This document shows, in pieces, positions 13,038-23,622 of a stretch of DNA of 43,869 nt. A program made the translations under genes and the position numbers. The DNA lies in contig MNCI01004927.1 in assembly GCA_015680685.1 (NCBI GenBank), positions 283,952 through 327,820 on the forward strand, read 5' to 3'. Under the pieces are notes generated by a model. The model made no database searches, was not told where the DNA came from, and worked only from the letters and a program-made list of their open reading frames with translations. This DNA comes from Gnetum montanum. Taxonomy: Eukaryota; Streptophyta; Gnetopsida; Gnetales; Gnetaceae. Numbering within the stretch: position 1 is the stretch's first letter; the number at the start of each line of letters is the position of its first letter.

Positions 13038-13887
13038 TGATGAGCGACAAGGTACCCCTATGCCCAACCATATGAATACGAGCATTCACACGCAATACGG
13101 TTGAATTCCAAGGATTAAGTGCTTATGCACCTACATAGAACAAGGATGAGTTATGCAATCATTGTCTTCCCAAGCTTACTTGTAAGGCACAATTGTATGG
13201 TTAAGTAAACTCAAGGTATATGATTTTTTTTATTTTTTTTATATTCTCTATCTTGGTCTCCTAAGTGTGTGAAATGAAAAGATTTAGTTAACTAATGGAT
13301 TTTTGTAACTCTAATGTTGATCGAATACTAACACTAGCATCCATTCCCACTCTCCGAACACATCCTGAACTAGTGTAACACTAGTGGAATTACCAAACGC
13401 TAGTCGTTACTGGGTTACCAAGTGTTTCACGTATGCTCGAAGTGGTTGTGCTAAGTGTGCTAATTTGTTGATAATTAATAATTCTATAATAATAACATTG
13501 ATTAACTAATGAGGGCATCTAATAACAATAAATAACATTAAATGCAATAATTAAGCTATTTTGAATGTTGCAAGGTTTATCACAAAGTTCATCTTTATTT
13601 TCGGACACAAGGTGTGCTCAGGTACACAATGCTTGAATAAAGATCCATTCACTCTATGACTCCTATTGCAGGCACTCAGAAATAATTCTAACTCTGGAAG
13701 AAAGAAAACTGCAAGAGTTCAGCTAAAGGACTAAAAAAATACTATGCAAAACCAAGCGCCCGTGTCCCTTATTTATAGACAACAAGACAAGCTCTGACAT
13801 CACGTGTCCAATGTTGCTTGGTTGATCCAATATTGTGTATCCGATGTCAGGGGTCTGATATCGGGTAGCTTATTTGGTGACTCATCA
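13038..13887 (-). repeat. 3' LTR of element A (left copy)
   Basis: 850 bp. It begins TGATGAGCGACAAGGTACCC and ends TTTGGTGACTCATCA. It is collinear with 21756-22605 and the same length. The short inverted ends TGATGAG/CTCATCA are typical TG...CA LTR termini. A sense TATA box is at 13769-13777. In sense orientation U3 begins at 13887. Confidence 0.9.
13769..13777 (-). promoter_or_regulatory. TATA box in left LTR of element A
   Basis: TATAAATAA on the minus strand. The same sequence is present at the same place in the right LTR of A and in the LTRs of C and D, which makes it the likely core promoter of the family. Confidence 0.55.
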
Positions 13888-13899
13888 CACCCCCACGAC
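13888..13899 (-). other. Polypurine tract of element A
   Basis: On the sense strand GTCGTGGGGGTG lies directly against the 3' LTR. The equivalent sites in B (GTTGTGGGGGTA) and D (GTCATGGGGGTA) are nearly identical. By analogy with other LTR elements this primes plus-strand DNA synthesis. About 25 bases upstream on the sense strand is AACTTGAGGATG, also present in B and, changed, in D. Confidence 0.75.
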
Positions 13900-15880
13900 A
13901 GAATGAAAAATCATCCTCAAGTTCCTTACAAAATATTGGAAAGATATGGAATTATTGACTGAACGACAACTGACAGTGACATGAAATGATAGACTCAAAG
14001 TGCCCGGTGAACCGATCGACAAACATATTACAACATTGGTGTTCATAACCATTGTGGTGAACACTATACATAGATGACATCTAGACTCTCATTTGACATC
14101 TTGAAGAGAGAGAGAGAAAAGAAAATGAGGTGCATTGCTGCCAATGTTAAAAATGTGCACACCATTGTTCGTCCATGGCCACATGACTAAGCTTGTTCCT
14201 TGTGTAAATGCTCTTGCTCCAGTCCATCTTGAGTGCTTCCTCCTATCCCAATTCATTGTTCATGTGAACGCCATCTGCACACACAACACAATCATGAATT
14301 AGCAGGGATAGATAAGATATAATGCAGTTAATACCTTGCCTCGATATGAAGCACATTGGCTAGGTTGTGGGTATTGCAAATATTAGGTTAAAGGTTTGTA
14401 ACTGATAACTACCCAAGGTGTAGGGGTGAGATAAGTAATGGAATGGAAAAAATTTTGCGACAGGCCCCCACAACTAAGAGCGAACCTCTGGTTGTAATAG
14501 GATGGAAAACGAAAGAAAAAGGAAGATAAGAGAAATAACAATGATGAAGCCAATATAAATGCATAGAAGGGAATAGAAAAACAAAAACGAATGTCATGGA
14601 TGGGGCGAAACAAGAAATAGTTGATTGCGATACATGTTTAAGGGAAAGACCTTAACAATTGCACCAAAAAGGAATGCCAGTGGGTCCTCCCCAAAGCAGG
14701 CTCATGCCCTTTATGCCCTAACAAACCCACAAACCAAAGAGTTCATAGGCTCTAGAAATGACATATGGAAACAATAGTTAAGAATTCACCCACAAGAATT
14801 TACCAAAGAATAACAATGCACCAACCAAGATATAGACTAATCATAAAATTGGCAATGATGTTGAATACAGGAAGCAATATGAAAAGAGAAGAGAGAATGG
14901 AATGAAATCTAGAAATCAAGGTTGTGTAAAGTCCCTTGTGTATTATGTGGTTTAGGTGACTTAATAAAATTCAATCCAAATCCAGATTAAAACTAACCAC
15001 ATCCAATGACCTCGCATCAACACACTTGACCAAGCCATCCTCCTGAAGCAACAAGAATGCTTTCATAGAGCAATCGTCATCCCAAAAAGAGAAGAATAGA
15101 GAAGCAGGAAGTGAGAAAGGCCTTAGTTAGAGGGAACCTTCAAGCATGGATAACATGTCTTTCTAGTGCCATAACTAGTGCTTGTAGCCCGTGTTCCTTT
15201 ATTATGTCTAAGGAGTGTGCTTTGAATTCCCACTAGTTTTTTTTTAAGTGGGAACCACACCATGCAAAGACTTATTTGATTCATTCAACTTCCTGATATT
15301 AGTTGATGACAAAATGGCAAAAAACCTATGAAAAACATCCAAGTACCCAAGAGAATAGCCAGCACAAATGTGTCGAATCCCCTTGAAGTCACACCCTTTT
15401 CAATCCATTTGAATCTTTCCTTGGTTTGAAGAATACCAAGCCACAAATTCATTAATAGGTTTGATTAGAAAAAGGGACAGTACATTTCCAAAGCAAAGGG
15501 AGATCATAGAGTTGAATGGATGAATGGATGACATGGACTCATTGCCCGTTTTATCAAGAGAAACCATATCTTAGTATCAATATTAAAAGTCAAAGGTAAA
15601 AACCAAGCATTAGCAATCAACACCATTATAGTACAACCCACCATCATGAGCACTTATTATGTGACGAGTGAGAATAAATCGAACAAAATGTAATAGAGAA
15701 AGAAATAGTAAAAATGTTAACAATGGTGTAAAACAAAAACAAGTAAAGATGAAAAATGTGTAAAACAAAAAAAAACAAAAGAAACTGAGGGCTTAAAATA
15801 ATTAACATTGGTGGCCATCTCCCCCACAACTAAGTTGGAAGGAGGAGATCCAAAATAATGAGCAGGGTTGTCCATCAACA
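13900..15880 (-). other. Non-coding tail of element A between integrase and polypurine tract
   Basis: About 2 kb without a usable reading frame. On the sense strand it starts with a T-rich pyrimidine tract (about 15800-15660), followed by three short blocks also found, in the same order, after the integrase of B: 15514-15544, 15151-15168 and 14679-14703. Nearer the LTR there is a GGTGTTCA/TGAACACT inverted repeat (14038-14065) and a GA run (about 14104-14118), both with counterparts in element D. The extra ORF found in B is absent. Confidence 0.6.
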
Positions 15881-15889
15881 GAGGTAGTG

Positions 15890-17100
15890 TTAGTACTAGC
15901 CGTTTTGGATGCATAGAAAGGTTTAGTTTGTTAGATGTTGACCAATAATTTCTTATCCAAGCTTCCAAGTTTATAGATCATCATGGCCCTTGAAGCAAAA
16001 GTTTCATGAATGATATAAGGTCTTTCCCACAGCATTTGAAATTTAGTTCGTTGTGGCAAATGTGCACAATTCCAATAAAGAACCCTATCTCCTGGGTGGT
16101 ATTTGAATTTTCTAATTCTTAGGTCATGACATTGTTTATTGAAGGCCTTGTGTAGTTCATTAGATGACAGGGCAGCTAATCAATTTTCATTTAACAAGTT
16201 AAGATTCATTAACTGTTCTTTCTATGCTAGACTAAGGTCAAGGTTAAGGTCACATGTTGTAGATAGTATACGGAGCTCAACTTGGATAGGAAGTGTTGGA
16301 AGTTTACCATACACTAACTCATAGGGAGAATAGCCTATAGGGAGTTTCCATGTGGAGCAGTAGGCTCAAAGAACATCATTCAGTTTGGTTCTCTAGTCTC
16401 GCCTATATTTTCTAATGGTTCATGTCAAAATTTTTGTGATTTCCCTATTGGTGACTTCGGCTTGACCATTCACTTAAGGATGATATGGTGTAGTCAGTTT
16501 ATGCTCAACTCCTAAGCATTACATCATCTTCCAAAAAGTCACACCTGTAAAATGTGTACCATTATCAGAAATAAGTGCATGAGGCACGCCAAACCTATTT
16601 ATGATTTGTTGTTGAATAAATCGTGCAGCAGTAGATGATGTACAGTCGGTAATGATGACTACTTCTACCCATTTTGTAAAATAATCAATAGCAATAACAA
16701 TGTATGCTTTTCCATTAGACATTGGTGTAATAGGCCCCATAAAATCAATACCCCATATGTCAAAGGGTTCTAAGGATTGAATCCATTGTTATGGACCCTC
16801 CATCCTAGCAGTCATTCCCCCATCGCTTTGGCAGCACTCACAAGATTGGACAAAATGATGGGCGTCCCGAAATAGTGTGGGCCAATAATATCCTGCAAGC
16901 AAGATTTTAATGGTTGTTCGTCTCCCAACGTAATGACCCCCACAAGGGCCCTCATGAGCATCTTGAAGAATTTGCAATTGATCTGCGTCAGGAACACACC
17001 ATCGGACCAAGCCATTGAAACACACCTTGTAAAGGTGTCCATTGATTTCCATGAAATGTTTGACTCGGTGGAGAAACTGTTGTTTCTTTCTAACGTCCAA
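15890..17100 (-). pseudogene. Integrase region of element A
   Basis: This domain would insert the element's cDNA into the host chromosome. The N-terminal zinc-binding part (about 17040-16830) shows the HHCC arrangement: HEGPCGGH followed by CECC about 30 residues later. The catalytic core contains IDYFTKW near 16690, SDNGTHF at 16549-16569, and AEVTNRE with the glutamate at 16456-16458, so the three acidic positions of the DDE triad remain. A stop sits just before that glutamate motif. The C-terminal part near 16130-15900 reads HLPQRTKFQMLWERPYII and then QTKPFY, matching the C-terminus in B; no chromodomain is obvious. Stops and frameshifts between these pieces make it a pseudogene. It forms the last part of the pol polyprotein. 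Confidence 0.8.
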
Positions 17101-17339
17101 CCCTTGTAGTGTTTCTTGTGTGAGAAGATAAGTAAGAATGCTACTATACTAATTTGTATTTGTCGGTGATTGATTGTTTATTACACCTGCAAAGAGGAGT
17201 TCATTAGGGAAGCTATCAGAAATTGAATATTTGTCCTCTTTGTTGTTGAATGATTGATGACAACATTCTCGATGCCTTTGCGATCTACCATCATAAGAGC
17301 GAACTCTTGCAAGATCACAAGCCATCATATGATGCAAGG

Positions 17340-17860
17340 GCTCACCGTTGGTTTATTCATAAGGAACTGAATCACACTATGATCTATGTGTACAAATACC
17401 TTATAGCCTAATGCATAGTGCATAAATTTCTCTGGTGCAAACACCATGGCCATTAACTCTTTTTCTGTTGTGGTATAGTTGAGTTGTGCACTAGTAATTC
17501 TTTGACTTGCATATTAGATGTAATAGGGATGCTTTTGGTCATCTAACTATGTAAGTATGGCTCCTAAGGCAAAATTGGACGCGTTAGTCATTATATGAAA
17601 TGGTTTGGACCAATTAGGAGCTTATAGAATGAGTGTTTCCACAAGCTTCTGCTTCAAGGTTTGAAAAGCTAACTCACATTCCTTGGTCCATTCAAAGGAT
17701 ACATCCTTTTTCGTTAATTCTACCAACGATTTTGCAATCTTTGAAAAGTTCTTAACAAAACATCTATAATAGCTAGTGTGCCTAAGGAATGATCAGACAT
17801 CTTTTACAATTTTAGGTTGACGAGTAATTCCTTAAATGACTTTAATTTTTTCAAGATCTA
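17340..17860 (-). pseudogene. RNase H region of element A
   Basis: This region lies between RT and integrase, where the retrotransposon RNase H removes RNA from the RNA-DNA hybrid. The minus strand can be read in pieces as VHIDHSVIQFLMNKPTV close to 17345-17395, which matches the VHIDHSAIQFLMNKP segment of element B. Upstream pieces correspond to a TTEKE-like segment near 17460. Several in-frame stops are present. The call rests on position and on similarity to the better preserved copy in B. Confidence 0.65.
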
Positions 17861-17869
17861 CCTCTATCC

Positions 17870-18600
17870 CTGTTTGTGAAATTTTATGCCCTAATACAAT
17901 GCCTTCTTAGGCCATTAAGTGGCTTTTCTGCCAATTGAGCATTAGGTTGGTTTCAACACATCATTTCAGTACTTGCTCTAATCGGTCCAATGCTTATTCA
18001 AAGTCCACTACGTAGGTGAAGAAATCGTCCATAAAAACCTCCACACCATTTCCTATTTGCTGCTAAAATATACTGAGAACCAAACGTTGAAATGTTGCTG
18101 GAGCATTGCAAAAGCCAAATGACATCTACCTATATGCAAATGTTCCCCAAGGACTCATGAATATAGTTTTGGCTTGGTCTTCTGGTGCTATTTGGATTTG
18201 ATTGTACCCACTATAACCATCCAAAAAACTATAATAACAATGCTCTGCAATGGAATCTAAGACTTGGTCAATAAATGGCAATGGAAAATGATCTTTAAAT
18301 GTTGCCAAGTTTAGTAGCTTAAATTCTATACACACCCTCCATTTACCACCTTTTTTAGGCGTAATGACTAATGGACTAACCCATTCACTGTCGACAATGG
18401 GGTAAATGAACCCAACCTTCAGAAGTTTTTCAATTTCTTCCTTAACTACTTGCTTAAGCTTTGGGTTCAGTCATCTTTGCAGTTGTCGTTGAGGCTTCAT
18501 AGAGGGGTCAATGTAAATTCTATGTTGGCATATCCTAGGATCTGTCCTAGTTAATTTGGGATATGACCAAGCAAAGGCTTTTGACCATTTGTTTACCACC
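17870..18600 (-). pseudogene. Reverse transcriptase of element A
   Basis: This domain copies the element RNA into DNA. In order on the minus strand I see FAWSYPKL and CQHRIYIDPSMKPQRQ (upstream connection, about 18570-18475), YPIVDSEWVSPLV near 18400, KDHFPLPFIDQVLD near 18270, YSFLDGYSGYNQI near 18210, WGTFAYR near 18130, and the catalytic FMDD at 18024-18035. The first catalytic aspartate (in FLDGYS) and the FMDD pair are intact, unlike in element B. The motif set most resembles plant Athila-type Gypsy RTs (FLDGYSGYNQI, APEDQ). Stop codons interrupt the frame, for example around 18125 and 18470, so no full-length enzyme could be made. Confidence 0.85.
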
Positions 18601-18659
18601 TTTAGTAATCTTTCTTTTTGTTGAGGAACTTTCTTCTTCTCTATCTTCTCAAATGCATT

Positions 18660-19000
18660 TTCTTTTGATATCTCTAGGGAAAGATCACGTATTCCTAGGG
18701 GCATATCAATCGTACTTAGCCATGCTCTTCCCATTATGATTGGGAAGTCCCCCTTGCAGTTGTTAACTTGGATCACTAGGAAATCGGCTGAATACGACCA
18801 TCCACAAATAGTGGTAACAATGTCCTCCACTAGTCCTAATGGAATAGTGATGGATTGGTCAGCCAACTCTAAACGAATGTTACTCTTATTTAGCAGAGGC
18901 AATTCCAGGCTTTATATATTTCTTAGGAAATCAAATTAACACCAAAACCTAAATCCAAAAGATCTTTACAAGGCTCATTTCTAGCCATTTGCAAATAAAT
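18660..19000 (-). pseudogene. Aspartic protease of element A
   Basis: This is the retropepsin-like domain that would cut Gag-Pol. The active-site region reads CKDLLDLGFGVNLIS, with the DLG triplet at 18947-18955 in place of the usual DTG or DSG; DLG is common in plant Gypsy elements of this group. The C-terminal hallmark reads PIIMGRAWLSTID at about 18747-18702 (the usual form is a hydrophobic-ILG-R pattern). There is a stop between the two halves near 18903. The domain sits between the Pro/Gln/Tyr-rich linker and RT, as expected. Confidence 0.75.
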
Positions 19001-21619
19001 AAGAGGACTTCCAGGATTAGAGAATTTCCTACGACAATGGCCAAGTTTAATCCAATTAGCGCTGGCATGAGTTAACATGACAGTATGTGTTGAGTGTAGT
19101 TTTTGGTTCGAAGGAAGCTCCAAAGATTCAAACAATGATGAGCCGTTTGGATAATTAGCCACTTGTGGTTGTAAGAACTTAGTTGGGTTGTTGATTCTAA
19201 AGAAAGGCTCTTCTTTGACTGGTTGTCTGAACCAACAGTAGGTTGAAGATTGATAGCCCTTATAACATTACATTGTTGCAATTGGGTAGGAAGCTCGCCC
19301 TACATAGTTGGAGCAGGTGGTAATGGAGCTGAGGGTGGAAGAGATGCAAATAGATAAGAAGGGTAGTACGTATGTGGAGCATCACCCCTAGAAGAAGAAG
19401 AAGTTCTATAGTACTCGGGGGTCTGGTAGTGAGGTTGAGGAGCATCGTGACTAGTAGAGTCACATGGAGAGATCGACTATTGAACATAATATCCATATGG
19501 ATTAGGTTGACGGTAAGGATATTTTTCACGTGGTAGTGGCATTCCCCATGATTGTGGGTGTTGCCACTATTGATACTATTCATTCGGTTGTGGTGGAGCT
19601 CCACTTGGATAATATGTCAAGGGTTGGTGGAACTACCTTCGGTTACCTTGAGGAAAAGGTAACCTTCTGGGTGTTTGTCGTTTGTTTCATTGTGGGTTTA
19701 GTGCATACACCCCATACTCTTGTAGATGTGACACTACTGGGTAACATCCCTTAGGATGGTCATATTGGCAAATCTCACGTCTGCCATCATTGTCTATGTC
19801 TGAATCTACAACCTCTTCAATGATGGTAACCTTACCCTTATCCTTTTTACGTGCATACTCAGCTTCTTCTTTTTTTCCTTCTCTCTCAGTCACTACTTTG
19901 TTCTCTAGACTCCTCTACTATTTTTAGGACAATCTGGAATTTCTCCTCTAAGGAGTTCCACATTTGATCTACCTTTTCCAATATTTTTGATACAAAATTT
20001 TGAATGAGCAAAGTCTTTCTATTCACCATCTCTTCCAGTGGTGACTCTTCTTCATCTTCGCAAAATCTAACTTCATTCTTTTGGAGGGAAGGATCTCTGT
20101 TATACTCCTCCACATTTTCTTTTTTTCTCAACTCATTTTCCTCCTTGGCGACTCACTCCAACAATCTTTGTATTTGATGGGCTTTGAGCTTGGATAGCCT
20201 TCCTTGGACATAATTCCCAAGGGTTCTTCACGTTTCATACCTAAGCCCATCTACGAGATGGCGTAGTTGTTTTTTTTTTTTTGAGTAACCATGGCCAGGG
20301 CAACGATGTAATAATGAATAATATTAGCCAATGGCAGCATCTAAGGGTTCATGTCCTCCTTGTTTCCATCCTTGGATTTGCTTACATAGGTTAGACACTC
20401 GGGAGTACATTTGATACTTATCATTGAATAGCTCCAACATGGTACTCCATCGACGAATGGATTCTAGTTCTAAGGATCAGTACTAGCTTTTTACTTCCTT
20501 GATCAATGTCTGTGGAAACAACTTTAGCTTTTGCCACTTTTTTTCTATATTCTACAAGGCACATATGTCGTGGAATGCTTGTAAATGGTTTTGAGGATCA
20601 GCATTGTATCCCCCTTCAAATTGTGGGATGTTATTCATGTCTAGTCTTTTAATACTACTATCTTTCTGGTGCCTTGTTGAAATCCTAACAGCCTATACTA
20701 TATTTAACATACTTTGGGTGGCGAGTAGGGGTTCATCGTGATCATGTTGCATATGGCATCTATGATGCCTATGTTGTTCCCTACTCTCCCTTCTTTCATG
20801 ATGTGTCTCTCTGGAATGCCCTTGTCCCCTTTCTCTACTGTTTTGTCGATGATTTCTATTTCATCTACTATTGTTCTCATGGTCTCGCCCTCTACGCCTG
20901 TGTTCAAATCTCGAAGAAGAGGAGGAAGAAGATGATGAAGGTGAAGAGGAAGAAGGACTAGCACCATGTTAGCACCTACCACCTTCTCTTCGGTGGTCAT
21001 GGCCTTGGTCACGGTTACGATCATGATGTCCATCATTTTCATGCATTTGTGTTTCTTTTCTGGATCCTTTGTGTCTGTTAATACTAGAACTTGGGTTATG
21101 AATAGTTGAGTGCATATTCTGATACCCAACTCCTTGACCGAAGCTAAAGAGAGGAACATCATTTTGTGGAAAATCTCCTAAGACAAGTTCACCACTGTCA
21201 TTTTTACCTAGGACATATAGGACATCCTAAGACCACTTCCCCTTCATAGATTCGTAATGTCTCTCCTATTGTAGATCCCTTTGGTGTTGTGCCTCTGTGG
21301 ATCGATAATCTCTTGAATCTTGTTCATGCACAACGTACTTTGACTGTAAGTGCTGCATACCAATTCATGTGAGAGCACAAAGAAGCATGCCCAGGATTGA
21401 GTAATTAGGAGGTAACACTATGTTACCTTCTAAATCATGCCATTGCAGTTGCTCATCCTAGTGGAGGATAAAGGTAAAGTCTGGTACATACTCATTAGGA
21501 TGAGCGTATACCAAGCAAAACTGTCGGGGCACTGGTGCATCATCTTGTGCACCCCGCCTCTGATTGTTCATGGTATTGAACCTAGTCGGTGAAGCACTCT
21601 CATAAGAAGAAGGAGACAT
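19000..21619 (-). pseudogene. gag and gag-pol linker of element A
   Basis: Gag would form the cytoplasmic particle that packages element RNA. I take the start at the ATG read from 21619 (MSPSSYESAS), about 135 bases after the primer site; element B has an ATG at the same relative place. N-terminal residues include QFCLVYAHPNEYVPDFTF. A serine run followed by RFEHRRRGRD lies at about 20940-20880, and the Gag core (IPQFEGGYNADPQNHLQAFH) is near 20630-20560. A charged, probably coiled-coil segment spans 20131-19890. A knuckle-like CQYDHPKGC lies at 19770-19744 and has lost the first cysteine present in B. A Pro/Gln/Tyr/Ser-rich linker (HDAPQPHYQTPEYYRTSSSS) lies around 19450-19385. Many stops are present. 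Confidence 0.7.
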
Positions 21620-21736
21620 GATTGATTACTTAGTGTGTGGTACTCTTTTCCAGTGATTGTAGGATAGTTAACCTTGAGGGTTCCTTCCAACGATGGAAGG
21701 ATTTCCTAAGTTCTAATTAGTGCACAAACAACAAAA

Positions 21737-21754
21737 TCCCTAACAACGGCACCA
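21737..21754 (-). other. Primer-binding site of element A
   Basis: One base after the 5' LTR, the sense strand reads TGGTGCCGTTGTTAGGGA. Eleven of its first bases match TGGCGCCGTTG, the complement of the 3' end of plant tRNA-Asp, with one change. Plant Athila and related Gypsy elements commonly use this primer. It would start minus-strand cDNA synthesis. Confidence 0.75.
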
Positions 21755-21755
21755 A

Positions 21756-22605
21756 TGATGGGCGCAAGGTACCCCTACGCCCAACCATACAGATACAAGC
21801 ATTCACGCGTAATCCGATCGAATTCCGAGATTAAGTGCTTATGCACCTACACAGAACAAGGATGAGTTATGCAATCGTTGTCTTCCCAATCTTACTTGTG
21901 AGGCATAATTGTATGGTTAAGTAAACTTGAGGTATATGATTTTTTTATGTTTTTTTTTTATATTTTCCATCTTGGTCTCCTAAGTGTGTGAAATGAAAAG
22001 ATTTAGTTAACTAATTGGTTTTTGTAGCTCTAATGTTGATCGAATCCTAACACCAGCACCCGTTCCCACTCTCTGGATACATCTTGAACCAGTGTAACAC
22101 TACTGGGATTACCAAACGCTAGTCGTTACTAGGTTACCAAGTGTTCCACATATGCTTGAAGTGGTCGTGTTGAGTGTGCTAATTTCTTAATAATTAATAA
22201 TTCTATAACAATAACATTGATTAACTAATGAGGGCATCAAATAACAATAAATAACATTAATTACAATACTTGAGCTATTCTGAATTTTGCAAGGTTTATC
22301 ACAAAGTTCATCTTTATTTCTAGACACAATGTATGCTCAGGTACACAATGCTCGAATAAAGATCTGCTCACTCTATGACTCCTACTGTAGGCACTCAAAA
22401 ATAATTCTAACTCTAGAAGAAAAAAACTAGCAAGAGTTCAGCTAAAGGACTGAAAAATACTATGCAAAACCAAGTGCCCCTGTCCCTTATTTATAGACAA
22501 TGAGATAGGCTTTGACATCGCGTGTCCAATGTCACTTGCTCAATCTGATATTGCGTATATGATATTGGGAGTCCAATATCGAGTCACTTATTTGGTGACT
22601 CATCA
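21756..22605 (-). repeat. 5' LTR of element A (right copy)
   Basis: 850 bp, collinear with 13038-13887. It begins TGATGGGCGCAAGGTACCCC and ends TTTGGTGACTCATCA. A sense TATA box lies at 22487-22495. In life this copy would have driven transcription towards lower coordinates. Confidence 0.9.
22487..22495 (-). promoter_or_regulatory. TATA box in 5' LTR of element A
   Basis: TATAAATAA on the minus strand inside the 5' LTR. It is the probable core promoter for element A, conserved with 13769-13777. Confidence 0.55.
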
Positions 22606-23622
22606 ATTGTTTCTTAGGTAGTTGAATCACTAAATTTCACAATAATGAAACTAAAAATTAACTAAGATTGAAATTTTATTGTCCATAAATCCTCTAGATC
22701 AATTAAATACTAAAAATGCATAAGATGTGAGTTTTGAAAATATCATTAAGAAAATTACCATGTATTCTTGATAGGATTTGGGATAATTCAACCAAATTTA
22801 CAACTATAGTATCATGGTTACTTCTAATTTGTTCAAATGTAGGACATGATAGGAAAATGTAGTGTTCATCTTCAATGCCATTTGCATTACACTCTTAGCA
22901 TATTTGTTCTCACGAAGAATTTTGAGCCATCTATGTTATACCTCCAAGATCCTACTTAGAAATAACCATTCCATGAGACATATGAGAAATTTAAAAAAAC
23001 TGCTTAAAAATCCTTATGCAAATAAAAATAAATAAAAACCATATATGCCATATAAGATAAATAACTTAGAATCCACCTAAGATCCATGTTTAACATATTA
23101 ATACCTGTATGCCTCAAATATAAAATCAAAGTTTCATGGAAAATTCTTAGACATGACCAAAATACAAATATCCATAAAGTGGTAAAACATTAAATAAAAA
23201 ATACATCAAATATAAAACAATCTTCTAAACAATATTAATCCTTCTTCAAACATATTCTTGTCTCCCTCCTATGTGTCCTGCACTATCTACATGAAACAAG
23301 AAGGGTTAGAACACCTTCCTTGTAGAGGGAATCACCTTGTTGCTCCTTAGAACAAGATTGGAAGATGGGGATCATGATGCAAACACACTGTTAGAAACCA
23401 ACAATTAATATGAACATTAAATTTTTAATCTAACAATTAATCTAGGTGAATTCCCATGAGCTACCATATGAGGACATTACAATAACTACAAGGTTGACAC
23501 TAATATAAACTAGCCATTAATGCTTTTGGTTGGAAACCTTACCTCTATAGACCACCCTCAAGACTATTGAAACTTTAATATCCTAATTGCATGTGGAGTT
23601 ACATTATAGCTAATACCAATGT
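22606..23622. other. Spacer between elements A and B
   Basis: About 1 kb of AT-rich DNA. Its left part contains a broken LINE C-terminus on the minus strand (listed separately). The remainder, about 22931-23622, shows nothing I can assign. Confidence 0.4.
22703..22930 (-). pseudogene. LINE reverse-transcriptase C-terminal zinc-finger fragment
   Basis: The minus strand reads a zinc-finger block containing CNANGIEDEHYIFLSCPTF, then EQIRSN and about 45 further residues to a stop at 22703-22705. The arrangement is C-x2-C-x8-H-x5-C, with the first cysteine at 22898-22900 and a stop codon between the first pair. This pattern (C..C, IEDE, H, five residues, C, P) is typical of the C-terminal zinc-binding domain after the RT of non-LTR retrotransposons. 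The spacing differs from the LINE at 42.2 kb, suggesting another lineage. Upstream sequence on the minus strand may continue (RWLKIL) but is too degraded to define. Confidence 0.5.

Larger units (their letters stand above)
13038..22605 (-). mobile_element. Element A: complete but decayed Ty3/Gypsy LTR retrotransposon
   Basis: The 9568-bp element is bounded by two 850-bp LTRs and flanked by ACTGT (13033-13037) and ATTGT (22606-22610), a target-site duplication with one mismatch. Read on the minus strand it has a 5' LTR, a tRNA-Asp-type primer site, gag, protease, reverse transcriptase, RNase H, integrase, a 2-kb non-coding tail, a polypurine tract and a 3' LTR. This is the Ty3/Gypsy order. The integrase C-terminus lacks an obvious chromodomain. 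The RT and protease motifs resemble the plant Athila/Tat group. All frames are broken by stops and frameshifts. The two LTRs differ at roughly a dozen of their first ~107 positions, mostly transitions, so the insertion is old. Confidence 0.85.

Noticed and set aside
14383-14613. 76-codon minus-strand hydrophobic frame in the tail of A
   Set aside because: No counterpart in B at the collinear position and overlapping frames of similar length. Judged to be chance.
19260-19604. 114-codon minus-strand frame
   Set aside because: It is out of phase with the Pro/Gln/Tyr-rich Gag-Pol linker of element A, which is the reading supported by the order of domains.
20704-21162. 152-codon minus-strand open frame
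   Set aside because: It lies in the wrong phase of element A gag. The neighbouring frame gives the serine run and RFEHRRRGRD matching Gag of B, so this frame is a by-product of the repetitive coding sequence.
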